NCBI RefSeq assembly: GCF_018383585.1
Contig: NZ_JAHAMK010000003.1
Coordinates: 116,258-180,257, forward strand
From: Microvirga sp. 3-52
GTDB lineage: Bacteria; Pseudomonadota; Alphaproteobacteria; Rhizobiales; Beijerinckiaceae
DNA: 64,000 nt
Reading direction: 5' to 3'
Shown: in pieces, positions 43,190-52,016 of the stretch
How positions within the stretch are numbered: position 1 is the stretch's first letter
Layout: each line of letters starts with the position of its first letter
Program-made: the position numbers and the translations under genes
The notes under the pieces: generated by a model
Seen by the model: only the letters and a program-made list of their open reading frames with translations
The model's database searches: none
What the model was told of the DNA's origin: nothing

Positions 43190-44578
43190 TTATTCCTCTC
43201 GGAAGGCCCGATCGAAGCTTTCGGTAATTGGGCTGAGGAGATAGTCGATCGCGCGTCTGGGCTTGTTGATGATCAGCACCTCTGCCGGCATCCCAGGATA
43301 GAGAACCGCTTTTGGGTTCGCCTTGAGGCTTTCCGGATGGATCTCGGCGCGAGCGACGAAATAGGCGTAGTTGTTGCGGTCGTCCATCTGTTGGTCGGCT
43401 GACAGGTAGGTCAGCTTTCCCGCAAGAGGCGGAGTGCTGCGGCTGTTATAGGCGGTCAGCCGAATCTGGACGGGCGCTCCGATACGAACGGAATCGACGT
43501 CGCGGAGGCCGATCTTCGCCTCGACGATCAATGGTTCATTCTCCGGCACGATGTCGAGGATCGGTTGGCCGGCGGCAATGACGCTGCCCAGGGTGTGTGA
43601 GCGGATGTTGGTCACAACACCTCTCTCCGGTGAGACGATCTCAACGCGGCGCAGGACATCCGTCGCAGCGTCTATCCGCCCAACCGTATCAGCCAGTTCG
43701 AGCTGTGCGGTTTGAATATCCGACGCTACCTGCTGCTGAAAGTCATTGCCAAGGGAAAGGATTTCGAGCTCCGCCGCTGCCTTGGCTTGTTCCGCCTTAG
43801 CCTTGCGGGAGATCAGCTCACCGGCATCGCCCTGGAGCTGACTTTCGCGCGTTTGCATTTCCGTCAGGCGCGGACGCGGCGCATAGCCTTTCTCGACAAG
43901 GCTCGCGATGGCCTTGAGCTCCCGGTCGAGCAGTTCCGATTGCCGCGTATTGGCATCGGTTTGGGATTTAACGGCCTGGAGTTCTGCCACCTGCTGTTCG
44001 ATGGCCTTTCTATGAATATCGACGCGGCGATTGAACATCTCCCGCCTAGCCATGAAGAACTTTCTTTCGGCCTTCAAAATCTCCTCTGCCGTCGGACCTT
44101 CGGCCTGAAGAAGATTATCGGGAAAGCTAAGATCGGTCAGGCTCGCCTGCTCGGCCCGCAGGCGCACAAGCCGCGCCTCAAGGCCGATCCGTTTTGAGCG
44201 CAATTGCTCAAGTTCGGCCCTCGCCCTGGTGTCGTCGAGGCGCAGCAGCGGCTGCCCAGCCTTCACGATCTCGCCCTCATGAGCAAGCAGGGTTTTGAGG
44301 ATGCCTCCTTCCAGGTGGCTGATGGTCTTGCGCTTGGAATCGACCACGACAGTCGCAGTTGCAATCGCAGCGCTGTCCAGATGTGCCGAGAAGGCCCATG
44401 TTGTGAGGCCGCCGAGGCCGAGAAAGACCGTTGCCAGGCCCGCAATCACCGGTCCGCGATAGGAGGGCTCACCACGATCTTGCTTTCGCAAGCGGTCTCT
44501 TGCAGCTTCGATGTCGACTGCCATGTATGTGGCAGGTGCGGGCGCGGTCCGCTCCACGAGGTCCGAACGCTTCTTCAT
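43190..44578 (-). CDS. Type I secretion membrane fusion protein (HlyD family)
   Basis: Periplasmic adaptor of a type I secretion system, 462 residues. One N-terminal membrane helix (about 45-65), then a lipoyl-like half (DSKRKTISHLEGGILKTLLAHEGEIVKAG), long coiled-coil arms (about 120-320) and the beta-barrel part with VSPERGVVTNIRSHTLGSVI and PGMPAEVLI. It ends in RAFREE like many PrtE/HlyD homologues. Start overlaps the ATPase stop by 4 bp. It links the inner-membrane exporter to an outer-membrane TolC-like channel that is not in this window. Confidence 0.94.
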   Translation of the reverse strand: MKKRSDLVERTAPAPATYMAVDIEAARDRLRKQDRGEPSYRGPVIAGLATVFLGLGGLTTWAFSAHLDSAAIATATVVVDSKRKTISHLEGGILKTLLAHEGEIVKAGQPLLRLDDTRARAELEQLRSKRIGLEARLVRLRAEQASLTDLSFPDNLLQAEGPTAEEILKAERKFFMARREMFNRRVDIHRKAIEQQVAELQAVKSQTDANTRQSELLDRELKAIASLVEKGYAPRPRLTEMQTRESQLQGDAGELISRKAKAEQAKAAAELEILSLGNDFQQQVASDIQTAQLELADTVGRIDAATDVLRRVEIVSPERGVVTNIRSHTLGSVIAAGQPILDIVPENEPLIVEAKIGLRDVDSVRIGAPVQIRLTAYNSRSTPPLAGKLTYLSADQQMDDRNNYAYFVARAEIHPESLKANPKAVLYPGMPAEVLIINKPRRAIDYLLSPITESFDRAFREE

Positions 44579-46296
44579 GCGCTTCCTTTCACGGCGGCAA
44601 TCGGCTTCTCGCCGGGGGTGATCGCGCTGACAACCGAGGTTCGCGGGCCGAACTGGCTGATCCTGCCCTCCTGCAGGACCATGAGCTTGTCGGCGGCTTG
44701 CATGATGGAAGGGCGGTGGGCGATCAGAATGATCATCGCCCCGTCGGCACGCAGGGTCTCGATGGTACGCATGAGTGCCCGCTCGCCATCTGTATCGAGA
44801 TTCGAATTCGGCTCGTCGAGCACGATCAGGCGCGGCTTGCCATAGACTGCCCGGGCCAATCCGATCCGCTGGCGCTGGCCACCGGACAGGGCATGGCCGC
44901 CGTCTCCTAATGGCGTATCATATCCAAGTGGAAGGCGGCCGATCAATTCGTGAACATCGGCAAGCCGAGCCGCTTCCAGCACCAATCGCGGGTCGGAGTC
45001 TCGCATCCGGGCGATGTTGTCTCGGATCGTCCCGTCGAGGAGGGATACGCTTTGTGGTAAATACCCGACCATATCGCCGAACGAACTGCGCTCCCACAGA
45101 TAAACGTTGTTGCCATCGAGATAGATGCCGCCGGATGTGGGCTTGATCACGCCAATCAGCGCACGTGCCAGAGTAGATTTGCCAGCCGCAGAGGGGCCGA
45201 CAATGCCGAGCACTTCGCCTGGCGATAGGGTGAACGACAGACCCTTGAGAACAGGCACATCGGAACCCGGAGGAGCGTAGACCAGGCGGTCGACCGTGAG
45301 ATCGCCCTGGGTCCGTGGTGTTGGCTTGGTCTCGCGCTTGGGCGCTTGGTTCTCGATGATATCGCTCACATTCTTCCACGCCGATATCGCGAGGACCCAT
45401 TGTCGCCAACCGTCGACCATCGAGTCGAAGGGCAGGAGCATGCGGCCCATGATAATGCTCGAGGCAACCATTGAACCCGGGCTGGCCTCCTGTCGGATGA
45501 CCAGGATGGCTCCGATCGACAGAACGGCAATCTGCATGGCATATCGACAGGTGCGGGTGACGGACGACATGGCACGGCTCCGGCGGGTCATGACATCCAG
45601 GAGATCCTGCGTGTGCAATTGGGATTGGCGCCACCGCTCCGAGAGCGCGGGGAGCATTCCCATGGCCTCGATGGCCTCGGCATGACGAAGAGTGCCGCTG
45701 ATTTCGCCGATATTCTGCATGGAGGATTCGTTGGCGCGCTTCATGGCTCTGCGCGTCAGAAAATCAGAGAACAAGGAGAGAGAGATGATGATGATTGCCG
45801 AAATCAATGCCACCAGGCCATAAAGCCAGTGAAGGGCGAAAAGAACGGCCAGAAAGATGGGTGCCCAGAAGGCCTCCAACGGAACGCTGATAGCGCTTCC
45901 GACGATGAATGACCGGATGTCGTTGAGGTCGCGGATCACTTGACCGGACTTCGAGATGCCCTTTGTCGCGGAAGCAGATATCGCAGCTTCCAGGACCGGG
46001 AGGTTCAGCCTCCTGATCAGCTTGCTCGCCATGACCTGATAGGTGAGGGCGCGCACGTAGTCGAGGATGCAGTAGATCGTCAAGCCGATGGCGGATACGA
46101 TGATCAGCATGATCAGCGTATCCGTGCTCTGGCTGTTCACAACACGGTCATGCACTTGCAGCATGAAGAGAGGAACCGTCAGCTGGAGCACATTGATGAC
46201 GGCGCTCAGTGCGGCAGCATAGACGACTCCGGCTGCAAATGCCTTGCGTCCCTGGTGGATGAGATCGGCAGCTTCCGGATTGGCCGTTTTCTTCAT
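44575..46296 (-). CDS. Type I secretion ABC exporter (PrtD family)
   Basis: Permease-ATPase of a type I secretion system, 573 residues, without a C39-like N-terminal domain. Six membrane helices lie within about 20-300. The ATPase has Walker A GPSAAGKST, signature LSGGQRQRIGLARA, Walker B LIVLDEPNSNLD and the switch His in IAHRP. ATG at 46296 was chosen (MKKTANPEA); the open frame to 46449 would add an unlikely leader. It heads the leftward unit, divergent from the MarR-like gene, with a 29-bp palindromic site between them. Confidence 0.94.
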   Translation of the reverse strand: MKKTANPEAADLIHQGRKAFAAGVVYAAALSAVINVLQLTVPLFMLQVHDRVVNSQSTDTLIMLIIVSAIGLTIYCILDYVRALTYQVMASKLIRRLNLPVLEAAISASATKGISKSGQVIRDLNDIRSFIVGSAISVPLEAFWAPIFLAVLFALHWLYGLVALISAIIIISLSLFSDFLTRRAMKRANESSMQNIGEISGTLRHAEAIEAMGMLPALSERWRQSQLHTQDLLDVMTRRSRAMSSVTRTCRYAMQIAVLSIGAILVIRQEASPGSMVASSIIMGRMLLPFDSMVDGWRQWVLAISAWKNVSDIIENQAPKRETKPTPRTQGDLTVDRLVYAPPGSDVPVLKGLSFTLSPGEVLGIVGPSAAGKSTLARALIGVIKPTSGGIYLDGNNVYLWERSSFGDMVGYLPQSVSLLDGTIRDNIARMRDSDPRLVLEAARLADVHELIGRLPLGYDTPLGDGGHALSGGQRQRIGLARAVYGKPRLIVLDEPNSNLDTDGERALMRTIETLRADGAMIILIAHRPSIMQAADKLMVLQEGRISQFGPRTSVVSAITPGEKPIAAVKGSA

Positions 46297-46511
46297 GCAG
46301 GAGTGACTCCAAAAGAGGCAATGGTACGGCAGATCTAAATTTTGCCTAAAAGTTGTTCGAAGGGATTTATGAAACACAGATGGTAGAACGTCTACCCATA
46401 AAGTATGATTCGCTGAACAATAAAAAGTCTCTGGCTGAGGAAACAACAATAAGGGCCGTCCACTTAATCCAAACTACTCTTTGGATGGGCCTTAGACGCC
46501 AAGGGAACTGC

Positions 46512-46540
46512 TAAATTAGTTCGAATATTGAACTAATTTA
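46512..46540. promoter_or_regulatory. Perfect 11-bp inverted repeat between exporter and MarR genes
   Basis: Arms TAAATTAGTTC (46512-46522) and GAACTAATTTA (46530-46540) are perfect and flank GAATATT. It is centred 38 bp before the MarR-like start and lies about 216 bp upstream of the divergent exporter start. Best candidate for the MarR-like protein's operator. In the S. meliloti EPS II locus the regulator ExpG acts at the equivalent divergent gap. Confidence 0.68.
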
Positions 46541-46563
46541 TTTGATAGATAACGGGGTATAAC

Positions 46564-47178
46564 ATGCAAAATATATCAAACTCCTTGCCGTGGGTTGTCA
46601 CGCAGGATGAGCCGGAGCCCACTTTGCATGCTACATTACAGGCTCTCTATCGAAGGAGTGACGAGCACGTGAGCCGCGCGGAAGGCCCTGAAACGCCTCA
46701 GGCAGAGCCAGCAGGCATCACTCATATCGAGATTGTTCGTGTCATTGAGAGGCTGCATCGGCGCTCGCTTGATCTCGTACGGGCCGATTTGATCGAAGCG
46801 GGCATCGACGATCTAAGCCCATCTCAGGTGATGATGCTGTTCACGATCGGATCAAGCGAATTGTCGGTTCGTGACCTGATTGAGCGCGGTTATTATCTTG
46901 GGTCGAATGCCTCCTATAGTCTGAAGAGGCTTGTCGAAGCCGAGTATGTGATTCGCACGGCCTCGGAGCGGGATCGCAGATCCGCCCGCATCCGATTGTC
47001 GGATAAAGGACGTGAGTTGTGTGACATGATACGGCGAAACGATAAGACCTATCAGCAGCTTGTCGCCCGCAATGAGGCGGAGATCCGTGATCTTGAAACT
47101 ACGTTTAGGACGCTCAAGCGCATTGAACAGGCATGGAGCAATGCTGTGCGCTATCGCGGGATCGCCTCCGACGAGTGA
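46564..47178 (+). CDS. MarR family winged-helix regulator (LdtR/ExpG-like)
   Basis: 204 residues. A disordered N-terminal stretch of about 55 residues precedes a MarR-type winged helix: HRRSLDLVRADLIEAGIDDLSPSQVMMLFTIG, RGYYLGSNASYSLKRLVEAEYV (recognition helix region) and the wing with SERDRRSARIRLSDKG. This resembles the rhizobial LdtR/ExpG branch. It is divergent from the type I secretion and glycan genes and adjacent to a 29-bp palindrome, so it probably controls them and itself (inference). Confidence 0.88.
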   Translation: MQNISNSLPWVVTQDEPEPTLHATLQALYRRSDEHVSRAEGPETPQAEPAGITHIEIVRVIERLHRRSLDLVRADLIEAGIDDLSPSQVMMLFTIGSSELSVRDLIERGYYLGSNASYSLKRLVEAEYVIRTASERDRRSARIRLSDKGRELCDMIRRNDKTYQQLVARNEAEIRDLETTFRTLKRIEQAWSNAVRYRGIASDE

Positions 47179-47424
47179 TTCAATCGGTCGTCACGCACAG
47201 GGCCACCATGACTCACGGTGGAGACCTTTTGCAGTTCCTGGGTAAGACAGCCATTCATCGGGCTGAGAAGAATGGCGCTCCGTCTGACGATCGGCGGCAT
47301 GTCTCGTCTCTCGTGGATTGCAGGAGAGACCAAGAGTGAGACTTATTGGGACGGTATCGCCGGTTTGCCGGGATAGAACGAGTGCCGGAACTGGCAATGA
47401 TTGTTGCAGAGGATTGATCCTGCG

Positions 47425-48114
47425 ATGTTGCAAGAGTTTATGAAAACTGAATCGATTTCCATCCGAAGTTCGGATCATGTCATTTTCGAGCCCGAGTCTG
47501 ATTGTAAGAAGCTTCTGATCGTTTTTGCGTATATCAACCAGAAACTTGGAACGCGGTCGCATTCAAGCTTCCTGCGCGATGTCGATTGCAAAAAGCTGTT
47601 CCTGAATCCAGGCTCAAATGAGTGGTATCAGACCGGAGTTCCGGGGGCAGCGTCCTCGTATTCGAGCCTGTTTGCATTCCTGCAGGGCGTGAGATCGAGT
47701 TTCGCGGACCACGAAATTTTGTGTCTAGGTCATTCGATGGGCGGCTTCGCGGCGCTCGGCATGGGTGTAGGTATAGGAGCCGATCGCATCTTGGCCTCTG
47801 CTCCGGAATATGTCCTGAATACGCCGAACAGTCTGAGCATCCGGCACTTGAAGGATACCCGAATCGAGTGCGGGGACCTGACGCCTACACTGGCTACCAA
47901 TCCCAAAAGTTCGATCACGGTCCTGGTCGGGAAGCAGAATCCGTTTGATATGGATGTAGCACGCCGGTTGAGTATGTTCCCCCAGACCGAAGTCGTCGCC
48001 TTGGAAACAGGGCACAACACATTTCCCTATCTGAAGGACATCGGACGGCTTGGTGCAACGCTGAGGGCCTTCGTTGAAGGCCGAGACATTCGGTCGGTTG
48101 TTGCCGGTGTATGA
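47425..48114 (+). CDS. Small alpha/beta-hydrolase-like protein
   Basis: 229 residues with the nucleophile elbow CLGHSMGGFAALG (GxSxG), a strand before it (EILCLGHS) and a C-terminal His candidate in ETGHNTFPY; the Asp could be the one in GKQNPFDMD. There is no signal peptide. Substrate and pathway are unknown. ATG at 47425 was taken; an upstream TTG (47401) and a downstream ATG (47440) are alternatives. It stands apart, 246 bp after the MarR-like gene, and may still belong with the glycan cluster, since related hydrolase-like proteins occur in polysaccharide loci (weak inference). Confidence 0.75.
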   Translation: MLQEFMKTESISIRSSDHVIFEPESDCKKLLIVFAYINQKLGTRSHSSFLRDVDCKKLFLNPGSNEWYQTGVPGAASSYSSLFAFLQGVRSSFADHEILCLGHSMGGFAALGMGVGIGADRILASAPEYVLNTPNSLSIRHLKDTRIECGDLTPTLATNPKSSITVLVGKQNPFDMDVARRLSMFPQTEVVALETGHNTFPYLKDIGRLGATLRAFVEGRDIRSVVAGV

Positions 48115-48302
48115 TGTTCGGCACGATTCACTGGTTCTTCGGCCGGCGTGTATGCAGCGTCATGATGTCTTTGAGCTGTTGCCTACCGCGTGCGGCGAGG
48201 ATCTTGATCAAGGCATGATGCTCTCGGCTCGATTGCTAGGCGCGAACCTGTGTGCACCATTGACAAGTGGGCGTCGGAGCCAACAGCGGTTCCGACACGA
48301 CG

Positions 48303-48737
48303 TCAATGTACATTGAAGATATGCTCAAGCCGCTCTAGGACGCCTAAGAGCGGCATGGCCTCGGAGCCGAGTTCGTCCAGGATGCGGCGTTCGAAGGCTA
48401 CGGCCTTTGGGACGATGTCCCGGTAGACCTTCTCGCCGAGCGCAGTCAGCGTCAGGATCTCCTCCCGTCGGTCTTCCTCACTTTCGCGGCGCTTGAGCCA
48501 GCGCCTCTCCTCCAGGGCCCGCACCGCCCGGCTGACCTTGGTCTTATGCATGGTCGAATGCCGCCCGATGTCCTTGGCGCTCATCGCCTCGAACTGCCCC
48601 AGCGTCGCCAGCACCCGCCATTCCGGGATCGTCAGGTCATGATGCGGGCCATAGACGGAGCGGAAGTCCTGGGAGACGGCCGCCGCGATCCGGTTCAGGC
48701 GATAAGGGAGGAATTGTTCGAGCTGGAGCTTGGACAT
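48303..48737 (-). CDS. MarR family regulator, probable homogentisate pathway repressor
   Basis: 144 residues, MarR fold: FLPYRLNRIAAAVSQDF, LTIPEWRVLATLGQF, recognition segment HSTMHKTKVSRAVRALEERRWL and wing ESEEDRREEILTLT. Divergent from hmgA with only 59 bp between start codons, so the shared gap must hold its operator. ATG at 48737 was chosen; a TTG at 48779 in frame would overlap the hmgA control region. It most likely represses hmgA-fahA and responds to a tyrosine-pathway intermediate (inference from position). Confidence 0.88.
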   Translation of the reverse strand: MSKLQLEQFLPYRLNRIAAAVSQDFRSVYGPHHDLTIPEWRVLATLGQFEAMSAKDIGRHSTMHKTKVSRAVRALEERRWLKRRESEEDRREEILTLTALGEKVYRDIVPKAVAFERRILDELGSEAMPLLGVLERLEHIFNVH

Positions 48738-48744
48738 GGCGTTG

Positions 48745-48779
48745 TTGGTTACAAAATTGACAGTTACACTCGTGACCAA
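48745..48779. promoter_or_regulatory. hmgA/MarR divergent control region with TTGGTTAC/GTGACCAA repeat
   Basis: Half-sites TTGGTTAC (48745-48752) and GTGACCAA (48772-48779) form an inverted repeat with one mismatch and a 19-bp spacer. Inside lies GTTACAAAATTGACAGTTAC, with repeated GTTAC. The region sits in the 59-bp gap and would be a place for the MarR protein to block both promoters. Confidence 0.4.
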
Positions 48780-48796
48780 TTGTGGAGGTCACGACC

Positions 48797-50155
48797 ATGA
48801 ATGTCCAGAATCCATCTCTGAAGACTCGATCCGCCGATAGGTTGGAGAGTGCCATCCAGCCTGGCTACATGTCCGGCTTCGGCAATGGCTTCGAGACCGA
48901 GGCTTTGCCCGGCGCGCTCCCCATCGGCCGCAACTCGCCGCAGAAATGCTCCTATGGCCTCTATGCCGAGCAACTCTCCGGGTCGCCCTTCACCGCACCA
49001 CGCACTACCAACGAGCGGTCCTGGCTTTACCGTATCCGTCCCACGGTGACCCATTGGGGCCAGTTCCAGAGGGCGGATATCGGCCAGTGGCGCACAGCGC
49101 CCGCCGCCGAGGTCGAGGTGCCGATCGCACCCATGCGCTGGAGCCCGATCCCGCTGCCCAACGAGAGCGTCTCCTTCCTCGAGGGCGTACGCACCATCAC
49201 CACGGCGGGCGATGCCGGGAGCCAAGCCGGAATGGGTGCCCATGTCTACCTCATCACCCGTTCGATGGCGGACGAGTACTTCTACAATGCCGATGGCGAA
49301 ATGCTTTTCGTGCCGCAACAGGGCTCTCTGCGCCTGTGGACCGAGTTCGGCATCATCGACGTCGAGCCGGGCGAGATCACGGTGATCCCCCGCGGGGTGA
49401 AGATCCGGGTCGAGCTTACGAACGGACCGGCCCGGGGGTATTTCTGCGAGAACTACGGCGGCGCCTTCACGCTGCCCGAACGCGGACCCATCGGGGCGAA
49501 TTGCCTCGCCAATCCGCGCGACTTCCTCACGCCCGTGGCGGCCTACGAGGACAAGGACGCACCGTCCAAGATGTACGTGAAATGGGGCGGCTCGCTCTGG
49601 GTGGCGGACATGGATCACTCGCCGCTCGACGTGGTGGCCTGGCACGGCAACTACGCGCCCTACAAGTACGACCTGCGCCGCTACTCGCCCGTGGGGCCGG
49701 TTTTGTACGACCACGCCGACCCGTCGATCTTCACGGTGCTGACCGCGCCATCCGAGACGCCCGGCACCGCTAACATCGACTTCGTGATCTTCCCCGACCG
49801 CTGGCTCGTGGCGGAGAACACCTTCCGGCCGCCCTGGTATCACATGAACGTGATGAGCGAGTTCATGGGGCTCATCTACGGCGTCTACGACGCCAAGACC
49901 GGCGGCGGCTTCGTGCCGGGCGGCATGTCGCTGCACAACACCATGTTGCCGCACGGGCCCGACATGGACGCGTTCGAGAAGGCCAGTAACGTGGAGCTGA
50001 AACCCCACCGACTCGAGGGCACCTTGGCATTCATGTTCGAGACGCGTTTTCCGCAGAAGGTGACGGCCTTCGCGGCGAACAGCGAGTCGCTGCAGAGGGA
50101 CTACGGTTCCTACGGGCACAAGCTGAAGAAGCACTTCAACCCGAACCAGCGTTGA
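48797..50155 (+). CDS. hmgA: Homogentisate 1,2-dioxygenase
   Basis: Ring-cleaving iron dioxygenase, 452 residues, that converts homogentisate to maleylacetoacetate in tyrosine and phenylalanine catabolism. The iron ligands are visible: His and Glu in [12 protein letters not shown] and His in [11 protein letters not shown]. The start region [20 protein letters not shown] is highly typical. ATG at 48797 has a GGAGGT site 8 bp upstream. fahA follows after 15 bp in the same frame. Confidence 0.96.
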   Translation: MNVQNPSLKTRSADRLESAIQPGYMSGFGNGFETEALPGALPIGRNSPQKCSYGLYAEQLSGSPFTAPRTTNERSWLYRIRPTVTHWGQFQRADIGQWRTAPAAEVEVPIAPMRWSPIPLPNESVSFLEGVRTITTAGDAGSQAGMGAHVYLITRSMADEYFYNADGEMLFVPQQGSLRLWTEFGIIDVEPGEITVIPRGVKIRVELTNGPARGYFCENYGGAFTLPERGPIGANCLANPRDFLTPVAAYEDKDAPSKMYVKWGGSLWVADMDHSPLDVVAWHGNYAPYKYDLRRYSPVGPVLYDHADPSIFTVLTAPSETPGTANIDFVIFPDRWLVAENTFRPPWYHMNVMSEFMGLIYGVYDAKTGGGFVPGGMSLHNTMLPHGPDMDAFEKASNVELKPHRLEGTLAFMFETRFPQKVTAFAANSESLQRDYGSYGHKLKKHFNPNQR

Positions 50156-50170
50156 TGGGGTACGACGGAT

Positions 50171-51472
50171 TTGCTCGATCACACGCATGATCCGAAGCTG
50201 AAAAGCTGGGTGGCCTCGGCCAACGGCCACCCAGACTTCCCGATCCAGAACCTGCCCCTGGGGGTCTTCGCCCCCGAGGGCGGGGAGCCGCGGGGCGGAG
50301 TGGCTATCGGTGATCGGATCCTCGATCTGCCGGCGGCCCTTGCCATCGGTCTTTTCGAGGGAAAGGCGCGCGAAGCCGCGCAAGCCGCATCCGGTGCAAC
50401 GCTCAATGCCTTTCTGTCGCTTGGAGCCGGAATGCGGCAATCGTTGCGCAGTCGCCTCTCGGAGCTTCTGGCGCAGGACAGTCCCGAACAGGACAGGTTG
50501 AAGGCTTGCCTGCACGCTGCTGCGGAATGCACGCTGCGCCTGCCGGCCCGCATCGGCGATTACACCGATTTCTATGTCGGCATTCACCACGCTACCAACG
50601 TGGGAAAGCAGTTCCGCCCCGACAATCCGCTGCTGCCGAATTACAAATACGTTCCCATCGGCTATCACGGCAGGGCGTCGTCCATCCGCCCGTCGGGCGT
50701 GCCCGTGCGCCGGCCCCGCGGGCAGGCGAAGCCTGCGGAGGCCACGGTTCCGGATTTCGGTCCAAGCCAGCGGCTCGATTATGAGTTGGAGCTCGGCGTC
50801 TGGATCGGGCCCGGCAATGGTCTCGGCGAGCCGATCCGAATCGATGAGGCATCTGGCCGTGTCGGCGGCTATTGCCTGCTGAACGACTGGTCGGCACGCG
50901 ACATCCAAGCCTGGGAATACCAGCCGCTGGGTCCATTCCTGGCCAAGAACTTTGCCAGCACCATCTCGGCCTGGATCGTGACGCCGGAGGCGCTGGCGCC
51001 GTTCCGCATCGCGCAGCCCGGGCGACCTGAGGGCGATCCCGCGCCGCTGCCATACCTGATGGACGAGGCGGACCAGCGCGAGGGTGCGCTGGATCTGGAG
51101 CTCGAAGTCCTGCTCCTGACGCCGGGCTTGCAGGCAAAGGGCCTGCCGCCGCATCGCCTCGCCCTGTCGAATGCACGGCATATGTACTGGACCGTGGCTC
51201 AGATGATCACGCACCATACCAGCAACGGCTGCAATCTTCAGCCCGGCGATCTGCTGGGCACCGGAACGATCTCCGGGCCTGATCAGGAGAGCTGCGGCAG
51301 CATTCTTGAAGCGACGCTTGGCGGCAAGAACCCGGTGGTGCTCGCTTCCGGCGAAGAGAGGCACTTCCTGGAGGATGGGGACGAGGTGATCCTGCGCGCC
51401 CGTGGCCGCCGCGAGGGTTACGTCCCAATCGGCTTCGGCGAGTGCCGGTCCACGATTCTACCTACCGTCTGA
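50171..51472 (+). CDS. fahA: Fumarylacetoacetase
   Basis: Hydrolyses fumarylacetoacetate to fumarate and acetoacetate, 433 residues. Catalytic and metal residues are seen in order: DYTDFYVGIHHATNVG (Asp, His), DYELELGVWIG (Glu, Glu) and LLNDWSARDIQ (Asp). The start must be TTG at 50171, since the only codons between it and the in-frame hmgA stop are TGG GGT ACG ACG GAT; the LDHTHDP opening matches the family. It is cotranscribed with hmgA. Confidence 0.95.
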   Translation: MLDHTHDPKLKSWVASANGHPDFPIQNLPLGVFAPEGGEPRGGVAIGDRILDLPAALAIGLFEGKAREAAQAASGATLNAFLSLGAGMRQSLRSRLSELLAQDSPEQDRLKACLHAAAECTLRLPARIGDYTDFYVGIHHATNVGKQFRPDNPLLPNYKYVPIGYHGRASSIRPSGVPVRRPRGQAKPAEATVPDFGPSQRLDYELELGVWIGPGNGLGEPIRIDEASGRVGGYCLLNDWSARDIQAWEYQPLGPFLAKNFASTISAWIVTPEALAPFRIAQPGRPEGDPAPLPYLMDEADQREGALDLELEVLLLTPGLQAKGLPPHRLALSNARHMYWTVAQMITHHTSNGCNLQPGDLLGTGTISGPDQESCGSILEATLGGKNPVVLASGEERHFLEDGDEVILRARGRREGYVPIGFGECRSTILPTV

Positions 51473-51482
51473 GGTGTCCTCC

Positions 51483-52016
51483 ATGACGCTCTATACTTAT
51501 TGAAGGTCTACCTCCTCCGACCGCGTGTGCATTGCGTTGGCGTTGAAGAACCTCGAGGCCGAGTAGGCCTTCATTCATCTCGTTCGCTATGGCGGCGAGC
51601 AGACCACGCCAAGCTATCGCGCCATAAACCCGCAAGGCCGTGTGCCTGCCCTCATTCTCGTCGAGGACGGTATCATCACCCAGTCATCGGCCATTCTGGA
51701 ATATCTGGAGGAAGCTTATTCCGCTCAATCACCTGAGAAAAGTTTTCGGCTGCTCCGAACAGGACGTGGAGGCCTGGATTGCCACACGGGTGGGGCAGGG
51801 GCTTGCCTCTGTCGAGACTTTGATCGGCGACGACGGCTTCTGCTTTGGGCCTGAGCCCATGTTGGTCGATGTTTGTCGCCTGCCACAACTCTGCGCAGCA
51901 CGTCGGTCGGCGTGCCGCTGGAGGCTTACCCACGCATTCTCCGCGTCGAGAAGGTCGCCGGTGAGCATCCAGCTTTCCTCAGGGCGCATCCTTCCAACCA
52001 GCCGGATGCGGGGTAA
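51483..52016 (+). pseudogene. maiA: Decayed maleylacetoacetate isomerase gene
   Basis: Remnant of the zeta-class glutathione S-transferase that isomerises maleylacetoacetate. It begins MTLYTY, then TGA at a normally Trp position and later TAG within KNLEAE*AFIHLVRYGG. NPQGRVPALIL and SAILEYLEEAY follow, then about 100 bp of the family sequence is missing and the frame shifts to +1 for FGCSEQDVEAWIATRVGQGLASVE and FCFGPEP. The frame then shifts back for VPLEAYPRILRVEK and a terminal HPSNQPDAG. Total 534 bp against about 640 for an intact gene. Two nonsense codons, a deletion and two frame changes make a product impossible. Confidence 0.88.

Noticed and set aside
46467..46486. ATCCAAA-CTACTC-TTTGGAT hairpin near the MarR-like gene
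   Set aside because: No T-run and no upstream gene end to terminate; short arms could arise by chance.
48764..51364. Very long open frame (about 866 codons) on the minus strand across hmgA and fahA
   Set aside because: Antisense shadow of two clearly coding genes with full sets of active-site motifs; its translation has no recognisable domain.
51483..52016. Possibility that the GST-like sequence is an intact short gene
   Set aside because: Homologous segments lie in two frames with two in-frame stops, so no continuous product exists.
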